A stretch of DNA of 64,000 nucleotides from Leclercia sp. S52 (GTDB lineage Bacteria > Pseudomonadota > Gammaproteobacteria > Enterobacterales > Enterobacteriaceae): contig NZ_CP152474.1 of NCBI RefSeq assembly GCF_039727615.1, forward strand, positions 4,216,001-4,280,000. The letters run 5' to 3'. The notes under the pieces were generated by a model. The model saw only the letters and a program-made list of their open reading frames with translations, did no database searches and was not told the origin of the DNA. Made by a program: the position numbers and the translations under genes. Below, piece by piece: positions 35,272 through 47,813 of this stretch (the first letter of the stretch is position 1; every line of letters starts with the position of its first letter).

Positions 35272-38179
35272 TACCCCTTCGTTTTTTTATCTGGTCTGAT
35301 AATGTCAATTTTTGTCGGTGGTATCAAAGCCCCTCCTTCGAATCCAGGTTTTCCAACACCTGTTATAGTTGCACCACTGTTTTCTACTTCAGGAAAACCA
35401 ATTTTCTGATTAGGAGTTAATGGAGCTGTAGGTGACTCTTACATTCAATACATGTAATATTACCTTGCTTATCCTTACTGATGATATCGATCCTGACATT
35501 AACACCACTTGCGGTTTTCACTGTAATTTCCCTAGCAGATACCGACTTATCGGCACTGTGTTCCTGATAAACCTTATCTTCAAAGAGTTTACCTTGCTCA
35601 TAATTCTGACGAATTTGATTTGATGGATTTGGTGAAGAAACACTCGATTTTCCACCCTCAGTGAAAATGAAGTAGCCACCATTATTCGAATAAATTACAT
35701 TTCCGGCAGTGTCTGTTTTCCCTGTATTGTTATAAATGCTGCCACGGGGACCAATAATATTTCCAGTCGAATTAGCGGCATAGCCCGAAGGTAATTTTGC
35801 AGCAGGTATGCCTGGCTTAACCGATTTAGATCCAGCACCTTTCAGCGGATCGCCATCTCCATCAAGAACTTTGGCAGTACGATTGAACAATGGATTTATA
35901 TCAAATGGTTCCATTGTCCGTAAACCAAGACGTTTTTCGTCTTCCTTGCTCAGCGAGTTATTCTCAGCCGCATTCTTCCCTGCACCCGCGCCCGTTGCCG
36001 CTGAGGACGTGCTGTCCCCGGCAAGTCCACCCGCCATCCCCGCCGAAATAGTCGCCAGGGCGCTGACCGTCTGCTTCTGCTCCTCGCTCAGCTTCGACAG
36101 GTCCGTCACGTCAGGATACAGCATCCCCGCTATCGCTTTGGCCGCCAGCTCGCCCGAGGCCGCACCTGCGGCACCTGCCGCTGCGCTGTTGCCCTGGATG
36201 GCCGCCACGGCACCACCCAGAATGGCATGGGCAATCGTATTAACCGCCGTATTACCCTGGGTTGATTTCAGCATGTGCGCCAGCTCAGGGGCGGACGCCC
36301 CCGCCAGGGCTCCGGCGATATCCCCGCCTGCCAGCCCCGACAGCGCCGCCGTCGCCGCCTGAATACCCCGCTGCAGTGTGCTGCCGGTGCCGTACTGCGC
36401 CATCGCGTTCCCGTAGGCCCGGTCTGCCACGGCTTTATCCGTCACCGGCTTCCCTTCCGCGATCAGCTGCTGACGGGCCTCCTCCAGCGCCTGCGGATCT
36501 TTCGCTGCTGCCCGACCGGCCAGCTCCCCCTGCGTCCGGGCGATATCCATGGCCTGGCTGCCAATCTCGCTGATCAGGCTTACGGCCTGGAGCCGCTTCT
36601 GCTCCTTCTCCTTGTCGAATATCGGGCTGAGGCTGTCGTTCGCCTGCGCCGTATCCCGGCTCAGGTCCGCCACGTCCTGCTGCTGGTTCGCCTGGTCACG
36701 CACAACGATAGTACCGTTCGCGACGGCCGCCTGAGTGGTGCCCTCTGCATGGCCGCTGCTGCCACCTGCAGAGACCATTCCGCCCGGCATATTGCCGCTG
36801 AACTGGTCACCGCCGAAGCTGCCGCCCCCGCTCATGCTGATACCGCTGTGGCTGACCTTATAATCGGCCTGGTTATGGATATCGCTGAAGCCCAGAGTGC
36901 CCGTATCCAGACGGTTTTTATCCGCCTGTGCCGTGGAGGCTATCACCGCCCCGTCCAGCTGCGTGTGGCGGCCCACCGTGATATCGAACCCACCGTCACC
37001 GGCATACAGCCCGGTCTGCTCCTGCACCGAATCAAAGGTGCTGTTCATTTTGTCCTGGCTGGCGCTGACGTAGCCCGAGCCGGTCATGCTGCCGAAGCTG
37101 AAGCTGCCTCCCGCCGCCACGCTGTTCTGCTTCGACTTATAATCGTTGCTGTCCTGCTGGCTGCGCATCAGGAGGTCGCGTCCGATATCCGCCACGATGG
37201 CGTTACCGCTCACCTGCGCACCGTCGAGGATGGCATCGCGTCCGCTGGTCATCGAGACCGTGCCGCCGCTGTCGAGGGTGGTCTCCGTCCAGGCAGTACC
37301 GTTCCCCTTCTCGTGGCCCTTCGCCGCATTGACGTTCGCAAACACGCCGATACCGTAGCCGCTGGTACCGCCGCCGATGCTGACCCCCACGCCACCGCCG
37401 CTGCTGCTGTTTTTACCCGTCGTTTTTTCAGTATTCGCGGCACCGCCCAGGACAATATCGTTTGCTGCCGTAAAGGCGGTATCGCCCCCGGCCTTCAGCT
37501 GGCTGCCGGCAATCAGGATATCGCCGCTGTTGGCGCCCTTGCCCTGGCCCGTGGCGGTTATCGCCAGGTCGCCGCCCGCATTCAGCGTGCTGCCGGTCAC
37601 GGCATCGCTCTGCGCATGCTGTTCAGATTTCGATTTCTGCGTCGTCAGCGACAGGCTGGCCCCGAACCCGTTATTTGGATCGCCGTCTGTCTGGGCCAGA
37701 TCCACGCCCTGAGAGGCCTGCACGCCTGACAACGCCGCCTTGGTTGCCTTCAGGGTCGCCAGCCGGTCGTCACTCTCGTTAGCGGCATCCCGCGCCGTCG
37801 TGACCGCGCTGTTCAGCGCGCTCCCCGCCATGCCGGACAGTGCCACCGTCAGGCCGCTGCTCTTCTGCTCATACTTCTCATCGCGGGTGCGTTTATCGTG
37901 GCCCGGCTCAATCACCACGCTGTCACCGGTCAGGCTGATATCCTTCTGGGCGATGATATCCGCCCCGCCGATGTGGGCCTGTTTCCCCGCCGTGATGCTG
38001 ACGTCACCGCCCGTCGAGCCGATGGTGCTGAAGCTCCCGCTCTGGGTGGTGCCCTGCTCGCGCAGGTCGTGGGTGGACCTGCTGCTGCCGATGGTGAAGC
38101 CAATCCCGCCGGTGCCCATCAGGCCGGACTTTTTGGTCTCCTTAAAGCGCCAGGAGGTGTCGGTGTTGGTGGCCGCCAC
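35272..38179 (-). pseudogene. Orphan cdiA-CT module B with PD-(D/E)XK nuclease-like end, frameshifted
   Basis: It opens at a GTG in the FHA repeats just after a stop, like module C, then diverges into a different set of FHA repeats. After AENN and the linker FDINPLFN...DGDPLKG comes a toxin end with [20 protein letters not shown], the D...E-x-K core of a PD-(D/E)XK nuclease as in several CDI tRNases and DNases. The frame is lost right after ECKS; in the next frame the expected end continues ([18 protein letters not shown] ... KIDIIRPDKKTKG) to a TAA at 35272. One missing A near 35436 explains this. It is not in a C/G run, so it may be a real inactivating deletion. Confidence 0.78.
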
Positions 38180-38225
38180 GATGTCGACGTTGTTACCTGC
38201 CGACAGCGGTTATGCTGCCTGTTTT

Positions 38226-38401
38226 CTATTTTCTCCAGAGCTGTTAAAGAGCCTGAACTTACATGACCGTCTGGTATTCCATCAGCCCAACCAGTACATT
38301 TTTACGTTAATTGGCTGGAAGAAGCGGGATTGAACACCGACACGCTGGTTACGGGCAGCATGGAATAGGGACAAGTGGTGATCCAGTCGGTTAAGGGGTG
38401 A
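38226..38401 (+). pseudogene. SymE-like remnant copy 5
   Basis: It begins with the same FSPELLKS segment, then an NWLEEAGL..DTLVTGSM-like part followed by an in-frame TAG and a VKG-TGA end. The hairpin at 38411-38434 follows, facing the end of cdiI. Confidence 0.52.
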
Positions 38402-38437
38402 CGATACAAAGATCCCGGCGCTAAAGCCGGGGATTAG

Positions 38438-38824
38438 CTATACGGTTATTTGATTGATTTTTGATATATCTTTTCTCAGGTCATCATTGATATCTGAGGG
38501 AGATATCTGGTTTATAAGTTGCCTTATTTGGACAAAGGTACCTTTCTGATCTTTTAGATCATTTCCTTTTATTGTCGATAGGGCTGCTATTAGTTCACCA
38601 TCGTAATACTCACCCGCTAACGGTTCTTCAGTCAGAACTTCCAACACCCTTGGCATCAACTGATCAATAAAAAGTTCCTGTCGAATAGCACGACAAAGAT
38701 CTTCCACTGGCAACTGTTCAATAGGCACATCGATAATACTTTCGAACCAGAGTTCAAGTGGTGATTGTTGTTCTGGTTCTTTCGTCACGACGCAATTCCC
38801 GATCAATTTACGAAAAGTAATCAT
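38438..38824 (-). CDS. cdiI: CdiI immunity protein of the main cdiA
   Basis: The 128-aa protein ([20 protein letters not shown]...) resembles the CdiI_4 group of CDI immunity proteins ([32 protein letters not shown]). ATG 38824 overlaps the cdiA stop by four bases. It should neutralise the toxin end of the only cdiA in the window that has a signal peptide and transporter. Confidence 0.82.
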   Translation of the reverse strand: MITFRKLIGNCVVTKEPEQQSPLELWFESIIDVPIEQLPVEDLCRAIRQELFIDQLMPRVLEVLTEEPLAGEYYDGELIAALSTIKGNDLKDQKGTFVQIRQLINQISPSDINDDLRKDISKINQITV

Positions 38825-41800
38825 ATTCCATGTCCTTTCAAAGCTGATTCTATTTTATTAATAGCATCAGTTGCTCTGCCATACGCAGCCTGAGCTTCGG
38901 GATTATTGATGTTTTTCAATGTATCCGCGTGATTTCTTAACCCTCTAAGCGTATTTTGCATTTCCTGCATATGATCCCAATACCCTCCATTCTCTTTGGG
39001 TACTGGATTTCCATCCATATCTTTGAGAGTCCCCGTAATATCATGATCTTTCAGTGCATTTTTAATCGTGTTGTCGATCTTCTTAATCGCACTTTCCTGC
39101 TTTTGATTAAGCTTCTCTACAGGTTTTTCATTTTGTTGCTTAGGATCATTTTCCGGCGGTGGCGGTGTACCGGTTCCTGAACCTGCACCACCATATTCAG
39201 CTTTCTCAGCATCCGTCAGGTTCTTGCCTGCATTCGGACCCTCTGTCTGCTCTGCATCATCCGCTGAACAGGCTCTTCCGAAAGAGCACTGGGTCGCTTT
39301 ATCCAGCGCTTCCTTCATTTCCTTCAGCTTCTTGTCCAGCGCCGATGCCATCGTCTGGTTGGCATCGTTCACCGCATCGCCGGTGTTACTGCCTGCAACT
39401 GGTGGCGGTGGAGCGGGGATTGCCAGCGTATTATTCTCAACCGCATTCTTCCCGGCCTGTCCCCCGGCAACCGCAGACCCCGTGCTGTCCCCCGCCAGCC
39501 CTCCGGCCATGCCTGCTGAAATCGTTGCCAGGGCGCTGACCGTCTGCTTCTGCTCCTCGCTCAGCTTCGACAGGTCCGTCACGTCAGGATACAGCATCCC
39601 CGCTATCGCTTTCGCCGCCAGCTCGCCCGTGGCCGCGCCCGCGGCACCTGCCGCCGCATTGTTACCCTGGATGGCCGCCACCGCGCCGCCCAGTATGGCA
39701 TGGGCAATGGCTTTGCCCGCGACATCATCCTCGCCAAGACCAGAATGATGCCCGATGAAGTAAGCCAGTTCCGGGGCCGACGCTCCCGCCAGCGCACCGG
39801 CGATATCCCCGCCTGCCAGCCCCGACAGCGCCGCCGTCGCCGCCTGGATACCCCGCTGGATGGTGCCGCCCGTGCCGTACTTCTCCATGGCCGTCTTGTA
39901 TTCAGACGTCTCGCGCAGCTTCTTCTGGTAGTCGGCTTTAGCCTTCTCCGTGGCATCCGGCCCCGGCTCTTGCTCGCCCTTTTCCGCCAGCTTCGCCCGC
40001 GCCGCATTCAGCCCGTTGATCTCCCCCTGCGTCCGGGCAATGTCTGCCGCCTGCGAGCCAATCTCACCAATCAGCTGCACTTCCTGGAGACGTTGCTGCT
40101 CCTTCTCCTTGTCAAATATCGGGCTGATGCTGCCGTTCGCATGCTCCGTATCCCGGCTCAGGTTCGCCACGTCCTGCTGCTGGTTCGCCGTATCACGGAC
40201 GGTCAGCGTCCCCTCGCTTACCGCCGCCCGGGTGGTGCCCTGTGCATCGCCGCTGTTACCGCCCCCGGCCAGCAGGCCGTTCGCCATGTTCCCGGCAAAC
40301 TGGCTGCCAATGCTGCCCCCGGAGCTGATCCCCGCCCCCCTGATGTTCGGTTTTGAACTCTGCCCGGTTGTGGATATCGCTGAAGCCCAGCGTGCCGGTG
40401 TCGAGGCGGTTCCTGTTCGCCTCCGCCGTCGAGGCAATCACCCCGCCGTCGAGCTGAGTGTGGTTGCCCACGGTCACGTCAAAGCCGCCCTTCCCGGCAA
40501 AAATCCCGCTCTGCTCCTGCACCGAGTCGTAGTCGCTGGACATTTTGTCCCGGCTGGCGCTGATGCTGCCGGAGAAACCGCCCGCCCCGAAGGTGTAACC
40601 CAGGCCGCCGCTGACGCTGTGCTGCCTGCTGTCGTAGTGGTCGCTGTCCTGCGTGCTGGCAATGGTCAGGTTGCGCCCGATATCCGCCACCACGGTTTCG
40701 CCGCTCACCTGGGCGCCGGCCAGCGTGGTATCGCGCCCGCTGTTAATCGTGAGCTGATTACCCGCATCCACCGTGCTCTCGTTCTGCCGGACCCCGTTGC
40801 CCTTCTCGTGCCCTTTGCTGCTGTTGGCGTTCGCGGAGATGCTGAACCCCGCGCCACCGGAGCCCACCCCCAGCCCGACGCCAATGCTGCCGCCGCTGCT
40901 GCTGTTTTTACCCGACGTCTGCTGCGTATCCTGCGAGGCAATCAGGTTCCAGTCCCGGGCCGCATCCAGCGTCACGTCCTGACCGGCCTTGATCTGGCTG
41001 CCCGCCACGGTGATGTCGCTCCCGGTGGCGTTAATCGTGACGTTACTGCCCGCGTTGAGGGTGCTGCCAGCTGTCGTCTCACTCTGCATATGCGATGAGG
41101 ATTTAGACGACTGCGAACCCAGCGACGCGCTGATACCCACGGTGTTGGTGTTACCGCTGTCAGAAGTCCCTCTCGCCTGGTCCAGCGCCACCGCCTGCCC
41201 GGCCTGCACGCCGGAGAGCGCCGCCTGCGTGCCCTTCAGGGCGGCCAGACGCGAATCGCTGCTCTGCTTCGCGCTTTGCGCCGTCGTGACCGCGCTGTTC
41301 AGCGCGCTCCCCGCAGTGCCCGACAGCGCCACCGTCAGGCCGCTGCTCTTCTGCTCATACTTCTCATCGCGGGTGCGTTTATCGTGGCCCGGCTCAATCA
41401 CCACGCTGTCACCGGTCAGACGGAGATCCTTCTGGGCGATGATATCCGCCCCGCCGATGTGGGCCTGTTTACCCGCCGTGATGCTGACGTCGCCGCCCGT
41501 CGAGCCGACGGTGCTGAAGCTCCCGCTCTGGGTGGTGCCGTTTTCACGAAGGTCGTGAGTGGATTTGCTGCTGCCAATGGTGAAGCCAATCCCGCCCGTG
41601 CCCATCAGGCCGGACTTTTTGGTCTCCTTAAAGCGCCAGGAGGTGTCGGTGTTGGTGGCCGCCACGATGTCGACGTTGTTGCCTGCCGATAACGCCACGT
41701 CGCCGTCACCGGCCACTGCCGAGCCTTTCACCAGCAGGTTGTTTCCGGCCTGCACCGTCACGTTATCGCCGCTCAGCAGGGAACCTTTCTCCCGCGTGGC

Positions 41801-44800
41801 GCTGTCTTCGTTGATGGTGTGGGTGGTCTTTTTACTCAGGAACCCGCTGCTGGTTTTGGTTTTCTCGCGGTAGCGATAGTCGCTCTCGGTCGCGGTGGTC
41901 AGATTGACGTCCCGACCCGCCGCCACGCCGATATCGCCCTGCGCCGTCACCTCTGCGGCCTGCGCGTTCATGTCGCGCCCGGCGATGATGACCGCGTTGC
42001 CGCCGCTGGCGATCTCTGTGCCCTGCTGACGCACGGACTCATCGATGGCGGTTTTCTTCTTCGCTTTGCTGCTGGTGCTTTCAGAGGTGGCCTCTGCCAG
42101 CAGGTTCAGATCGCGACCGGCCTGGATGCCAACATCCCCTTCGGCGGCAATGGCTGCGGCGCGGGCATTGAGATCGTTCCCGGCCAGCAGGGTAAGATCG
42201 TCTCCCGCCGTCAGGGTGCTGCGCTGTTGCGTGACGGAAGAGGTCTCTGTTGTCGCGCTGTTGCGTGGCGAACGGGTCTCGCTCTGCGCAATCTCGTTGG
42301 CGGTGATATTGATATCGTTACCGGCCGCCATGCCTAGGCTACCGCCCGCCGCCACGTTCGCTCCGGCGATGTTGATATCCTGCCCGGCGCGCATCACCAG
42401 CCCGTCCGTTGCGGTGATGGACGAGGTGACGCCAACATCCGTACCGCTTAAGCGCACGCGACCCGCGTCCACATCCCACGCCTGCGTTTGGGTGACGTTG
42501 TTAATGCTGCCCGTAACGCTCTCCAGCCCCAGGGTTTTACCGCTGATGGTGGAGCCGATATTGTTGATATCCCCTAGCGCGCTCAGATTGAGTCCGCCGC
42601 CTGCGCTGAGCAGTCCGGCGTTCAGGTTGCTGATGCTGTTGCTGCTGTCGACAGACAGGCCCTTCAGCGCCAGCAGCGTACTTCCGCTGTTGGTGACGTT
42701 ACCGCCCGCCAGCTGCACGTTATACCCGCTAATCACGCTGCCGCTCTGCACCGTGACGTCCTTCGGAGAGAGGTACACCTTCGGTACCATCACGGTCTGG
42801 CCGTTAACGGTAGCGGTCTCCCACCACAGGATACTGTGGTCGAGGGCGGCTATCTGGTCTGCCGTCAGCGCCACGCCGAAGTTAAGCCCCAGCGAGGTTT
42901 GTGCGTCGGCGGCACTGTCCATCAGGTAGCGCATCTGGTCGAGGTCGGAGCCCAGACCGCTGATATAGCGGGTTCCGGTCTGGTTTAACACATAGTTACT
43001 GACGTACCGGGTATCAAAGGCGGCATCGCCGAGGAAGCGGTAATTTTTCTCCGGATCCAGCCCCATGCGGTCAAGCATGTACGCTGACCCCAGGAACTGA
43101 TTACTGTCCGTGTATTGGCTGGCCGTTTCGCGCGGAGCGGCGCCCGGATTAACGCCGAGCAGTTTCCACAGGTCGCCAAACAACGAAGGATCGAGCTGTC
43201 CCAGCCCGTCGAGTTTTGGGTTGACGTTGATCAGGTACGGGCTGTCCGGATCGGTGGAGGTGACAAAGTAACCGTTATTGCCGGAAGGCAGAGGATAGTT
43301 GCCGTCAATGCCGCCAGGTACGAGGCTGGTGCCGTCGGCAATGGCCTGGCCGTCAGCGCTGTTCTGCCAGTCCGGCGCGGTGATAGCCATCGCGTTCGCA
43401 TCAGCCAGTGACTGCTGATTCACACCACCCGCGATGCTTTGTGCTGATGGAGTATTCAGATCCGGTGCAACAACGGTATTGCTGATGCGTCCGGCATTTG
43501 CCGTGGTGTTGGTGTTGCTGATATCGCGGTCGAACAGAGGTGTAACAGTGCCACCCGCCTGAATGACCGCGCGGTAGATATCACCGTGTACCGTTTCCGT
43601 GGTTTTACCATCCAGCGTAAAACGAATTTTATCTGAAACAGGTTTAGGCAGGATCACGGTGCCAATATCATCACCTGTGACAGTGATAGGGCTATCAGGA
43701 TCAGCATAACCCACCTGTCCCTGGTAGACATATTTCCAGTATTCCGCTGTCGTGGCGTTCTGCCAGGACTGGTTGGAGAGCGTATTGCCCGTCAGGAAAA
43801 TATCACCGGAAGCGAGGATCGCACTGGCATTGTTCTCAAGCTGCTCAGCACTAATGGACAGATCGTTGCCAGAGCGAATACCCGCTACACCGCCAGTAGC
43901 TGAAACGGAGGTCACCGTCTGGCTGAGGGCGTATTTTTGCTCAGTCTGATCGGCTCGCATGCCCCAGGCGGTACTGCCTTTATTCACCGTACAGTGCGTG
44001 TTAACGCCCCCGGTACAGACTTCTGAAGGATACCTGGCAATATATTTCCCGTAGCTGCCGTCAGGCAGTTGAGAGATGTTGATATCGATGGTCGCATTCC
44101 CCAACCCGGAAATGGATGAAGGGTTTTGGGTTGTGGTGGTCGTGGCGGACAGGCCATCGCGGGTATTCAGCAAATGCCCGGTCTTAATGGTGATATCGCC
44201 GTTGGTGGTTTCGATATTCCCCGACGCGTTGATGATCTCGGTGTTCGCCGCGCCGGAAGCATCCTTCTGCATCACCAGGTCATTGCCCGCCAGCATATCG
44301 CCACGCAGGTTTTCGATACGATCCGCAAACAGCGACAGGTTATTTCCGGCATACAGCAGCGCGGTATTGATCACCGACCCGGCGGCGGTGATCACCATAT
44401 TCCCGGCGGTACCGGTAAAGCCATCGAGCGTGATATCGCCCTGGCTGGAGAGGCTGACATCGCCGCCGGCCTGCAGCGAGCCGCTGTCATTCATGGCAAT
44501 CTGGCTGCCGGAGAGCGCGGTGGTGCCGCCGCCTGCGGTAATCAGGCCGTTATTGGTCAGCTTGCCCGCGGCGTTCAGCGTAATGCCGTTGCCCTGCAGG
44601 GTGCCCTGGTTGCTGAGGTCGCCCTGGCTGGTCACGGTCAGCTGGTTATTTGCCGCCACCACGCCCTGCGCCGTCCAGCTGTTCGCCAGCTTCAGCGTCA
44701 GGTTGCCGAGGGCCACAATCTGGCCCACGCCGCTGAGTGAGGCCGCTTCGGTCAGCAGGTCGCCGCCGCTGAACAGGTTGCCGTTGTCGTTGTTAATACT

Positions 44801-47800
44801 GTCACTGGTCAGCGTCAGGCTGTTGTTCCCCAGCAGGGTGCCGCTGTTGGTCAACGTCGGCGTGTTTACGGTCAGCTGTGCCGCCTGCAGGGTTCCGGCG
44901 TTGATCAGGCTGTTGCCGGTAAAGGTGGCCTCGCGGGCCGCCATCATAGTGCCGCTGTTAGCGAGTTTAGCCGCATTCATCAGCAGGTCCGTCGCCTGCA
45001 GCCAGCCTGCCCCGCGGTAGTCCGCAGTGGTCAGCGTCAGAGCATCGCCGGAGAGGATATTGCCGTTGTTTTGCACCTGCGTGGCGTTGTTGAGCGTGGT
45101 GGGCCCCTTCCCCTGAATCGTGCCGTCGTTGCTCAGCGCTGGCGCGGTTACGCTAAGGGCGTTCTGGCTGAGAATGATGCCCTTGGTCTGGTTGGTCAGC
45201 GCGTCCAGCAGCGTCAGCGTCAGGCCGCTGTCGCCCTGCAGACGTCCGTTGTTGGTCAGCGTGCGGGCATCAAGCTGCGTGTTATCCCCCTGCATCTGAC
45301 CGTTGTTGCTGATGTCGTCCGCCCGGACGGTGAGTCCAGCTCCGCTCAGCATCTTCCCCTGCTGCTTCAGGTTGCCCGTCAGCTGCAGGTTAAGCCCGTT
45401 GACGCCGCTGATCTCCCCGCCGTTGCTGAGCGAGTCGCCGTCGATAGTGAGGTTTTTCGCGCTCAGCAGCCCCTGGTTGTCGAGGTTTTTCCCGCTGAGT
45501 CGGGCATGGCCCAGGGCGGTGATTTTACTGCCGGTGACGGTCGCCATGTCACCGCTCAACGTCAGGGCCAGATCCAGCGCACTCTGGATGGCGCCGCTGT
45601 TGGTCAAATTTGTGCCTGTCAGGGCAATGTTCTGCCCCTGCAGCCGACCGCTGTTGGTGATGTCCCGGGCGTTAACCGTCAGGGCCTGCTGGCTCAGCAG
45701 ATCGCCCCGGTTGTTCAGGGCGCCGGTCAGGAGCATGTCACCCGCAGCGAGCAGATTACCGTTGTTGGTGAGCTGCGGTACGTTGAAGGTCAGCTTGCCC
45801 TGACTCATCAGATCGCCGTCGTTCAGCAGGTAGCCGGTTGCACGGGCATTAAAATCGCCGGTGGCAAGCGCGGAGCCGGAATGCCGCCAGTCGCCTGCAT
45901 CAACGCGGAGATCCTGCCCCTGGATGGTGCCTGCGGTGGCGAGCTGCCCGGCGGTGATATCCAGCGAGCCCGCGGTCAGCCAGCGCCCCGCCGCCCCCTG
46001 AGACAGCGTATCTCCGCTCAGGGCCAGCGCATCGGTGCCCTGCAACAGCCCGGCACCGTTGAGGGTGTTGGCCGCAACTGCCAGCGCACCGTCGCTGATA
46101 ATCAGGCCGCTGTTATTGATCGTCGGAATGGAGAGGGTAAGACTGGCTGCGCTGTAGAGCGTCCCGTTTTGCTGATTGTCCAGCTCCCGGGTATCAAGCA
46201 GCAGGGACGAATCCCCCCTCCAACAGCCCGCTGTTGGAGAGCTTCTGTGACTGCGTATTAAGTGCCGACGCGATCGCCACGCCGCTGTTGTCCAGCTGCG
46301 GCGCACTAAGGGTTATCGTGCCCGCGCTGCTTTTGCCGCTGTGCGACAGGGTGTCACTGGCGTTGACCGTCAGGGCCCCTTTTGCGGCCTGGGTCCCTTT
46401 CAGATCCGCCTGTTTTGCGCTGATGCTCAGGTTACGGCCCTGAATCTGCGACGCCCCGGTGGTGGTCACGCGTTGACCTGCCACGCTGATATCGCCGGTG
46501 GCGTTAATCGCCCCGTTAAGCGTCTGGCTGGCCGCATTGAGGGATAGCGCATTCCCCGCCACCAGCTCGCCGTTATGCGTCAGGTTATCGGCGGCTACCG
46601 CCAGATTTTGCCCGGCCGTCATGCGCCCGTTAAGGGTGGCGCTGCCCCGGGTATTGACGCTGATATTCTGTGCGGCATCGGTTTCGCTGCCGGCATCCTG
46701 GGAGAGCTGTTGCGCCGTGAGGGAGACATCCCGCCCGGCGGTCAATTTGGTTTTGCTGTGCGAGAGCGTGCCGCTGGCATTCAGGACCAGGTCACGGTCG
46801 CTGTTCAGGGAGCCATCCTGCAGCGCCAGATCGCTCTGGCTGTTCAGGGTGATGTCGCCACCCGCTTTGTGATCCCCGCTCAGGGCCAGGCTTTCACCCT
46901 TCGCGGTAATGGCCCTGCTGGCGAGGCTGTTTTTCAGGGTCAGTTTTCCGCTGGCGTCCAGCGAAATATCCCCGTCGCGGGCATTGAGATTGCCCAGATT
47001 GACGCCCACCCCTTTCTCGCTGGAGACCAGGTGAATACGGTTGGCGTACATGCCGCCCAGCGCCCCGGTATCCACCGCCACTTTTGGGGCGTCGCCTTCG
47101 CCGGGGATCGGGCTGATGCTGCCATCGGCCGCCACCCGGTTGGCTCCTGCCACTACCGTCAGTGATTTGGCGTGCAGCTGGGCGTTAATGTCGGTGGCGC
47201 GGGAGATGATCGACACCGCATCGCTCTGGCTGCCGTCCAGGCCCTGGCCTTCAATCAGGATGCTGCCTTTGCTGACGTCCAGCGACTGCAACCGGCCGTT
47301 GGCGTCGAGCACCGGCTTGCCGGTGGTCAGCGTGGCGTTGGGAGTATTGATAAACCCGCAGCCGTTACAGGTGATGCCGTAAGGGTTGGCGACAATGACG
47401 TTGGCAGCTTTGCCCGCCACTTCGGTATAGCCCTGAAGCTGCGAGCGGTTGGTGCCGGTGACTTCGTTGATAATGCCCGCCGCTTCCTGGCCCGCCTTCA
47501 GGTTAGGGTTGGCCTGGATCAGGCCGCCAAGCTGGGTCTGATTCACCTTGCCGGTGGCGTTGTTGAGGATCAGCCCCTCTTTGCCAACGTTGTAATCCTG
47601 ATACTGGTTATGCGAAATGCCCGCGGCATTCGGCGGGGCGATATTGACCACCGGCACGCCGTTGCCGGCATGATCCAGCTGCGTATTGCCGGTCGGCGTA
47701 AGGGTTGCCGCCACGGCCGGAAGCAGCGGCTGCGTGGCGAGCAGCACGCTCAGTAAGCTGCTCAGCACCCGACGGGATAAACTTGCCTGTTCCTTTTTCA

Positions 47801-47801
47801 T
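38821..47801 (-). CDS. cdiA: CdiA contact-dependent inhibition effector, two +1 frame breaks
   Basis: This giant TpsA exoprotein has an extended signal peptide ([20 protein letters not shown]), a TPS secretion domain (about residues 35-290, with [13 protein letters not shown]), long FHA repeats, a pre-toxin domain, GKNAVENN, and a C-terminal end: entry region with QCSFGRAC, a PPPP linker and a toxin domain ([37 protein letters not shown]) of the polymorphic toxin type 28 group, predicted RNase. Breaks lie at 46213-46218 and 40335-40340 (six C each); removing one base from each gives 2993 codons. CdiB exports it; the toxin enters neighbours on contact. Confidence 0.9.
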
Positions 47802-47813
47802 CGTCCCTGTCCC

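Noticed and set aside
33105..41098. Very long plus-strand frames opposite cdiA and the orphans
   Set aside because: They are antisense shadows caused by the GC-rich repeats; homology, signal peptide and motifs are all on the minus strand.
46194..46306. cdiA as two separate genes (a 535-codon secretion part and a 2016-codon part)
   Set aside because: The two overlap at a six-C run and rejoin exactly when one base is removed; they are one gene.
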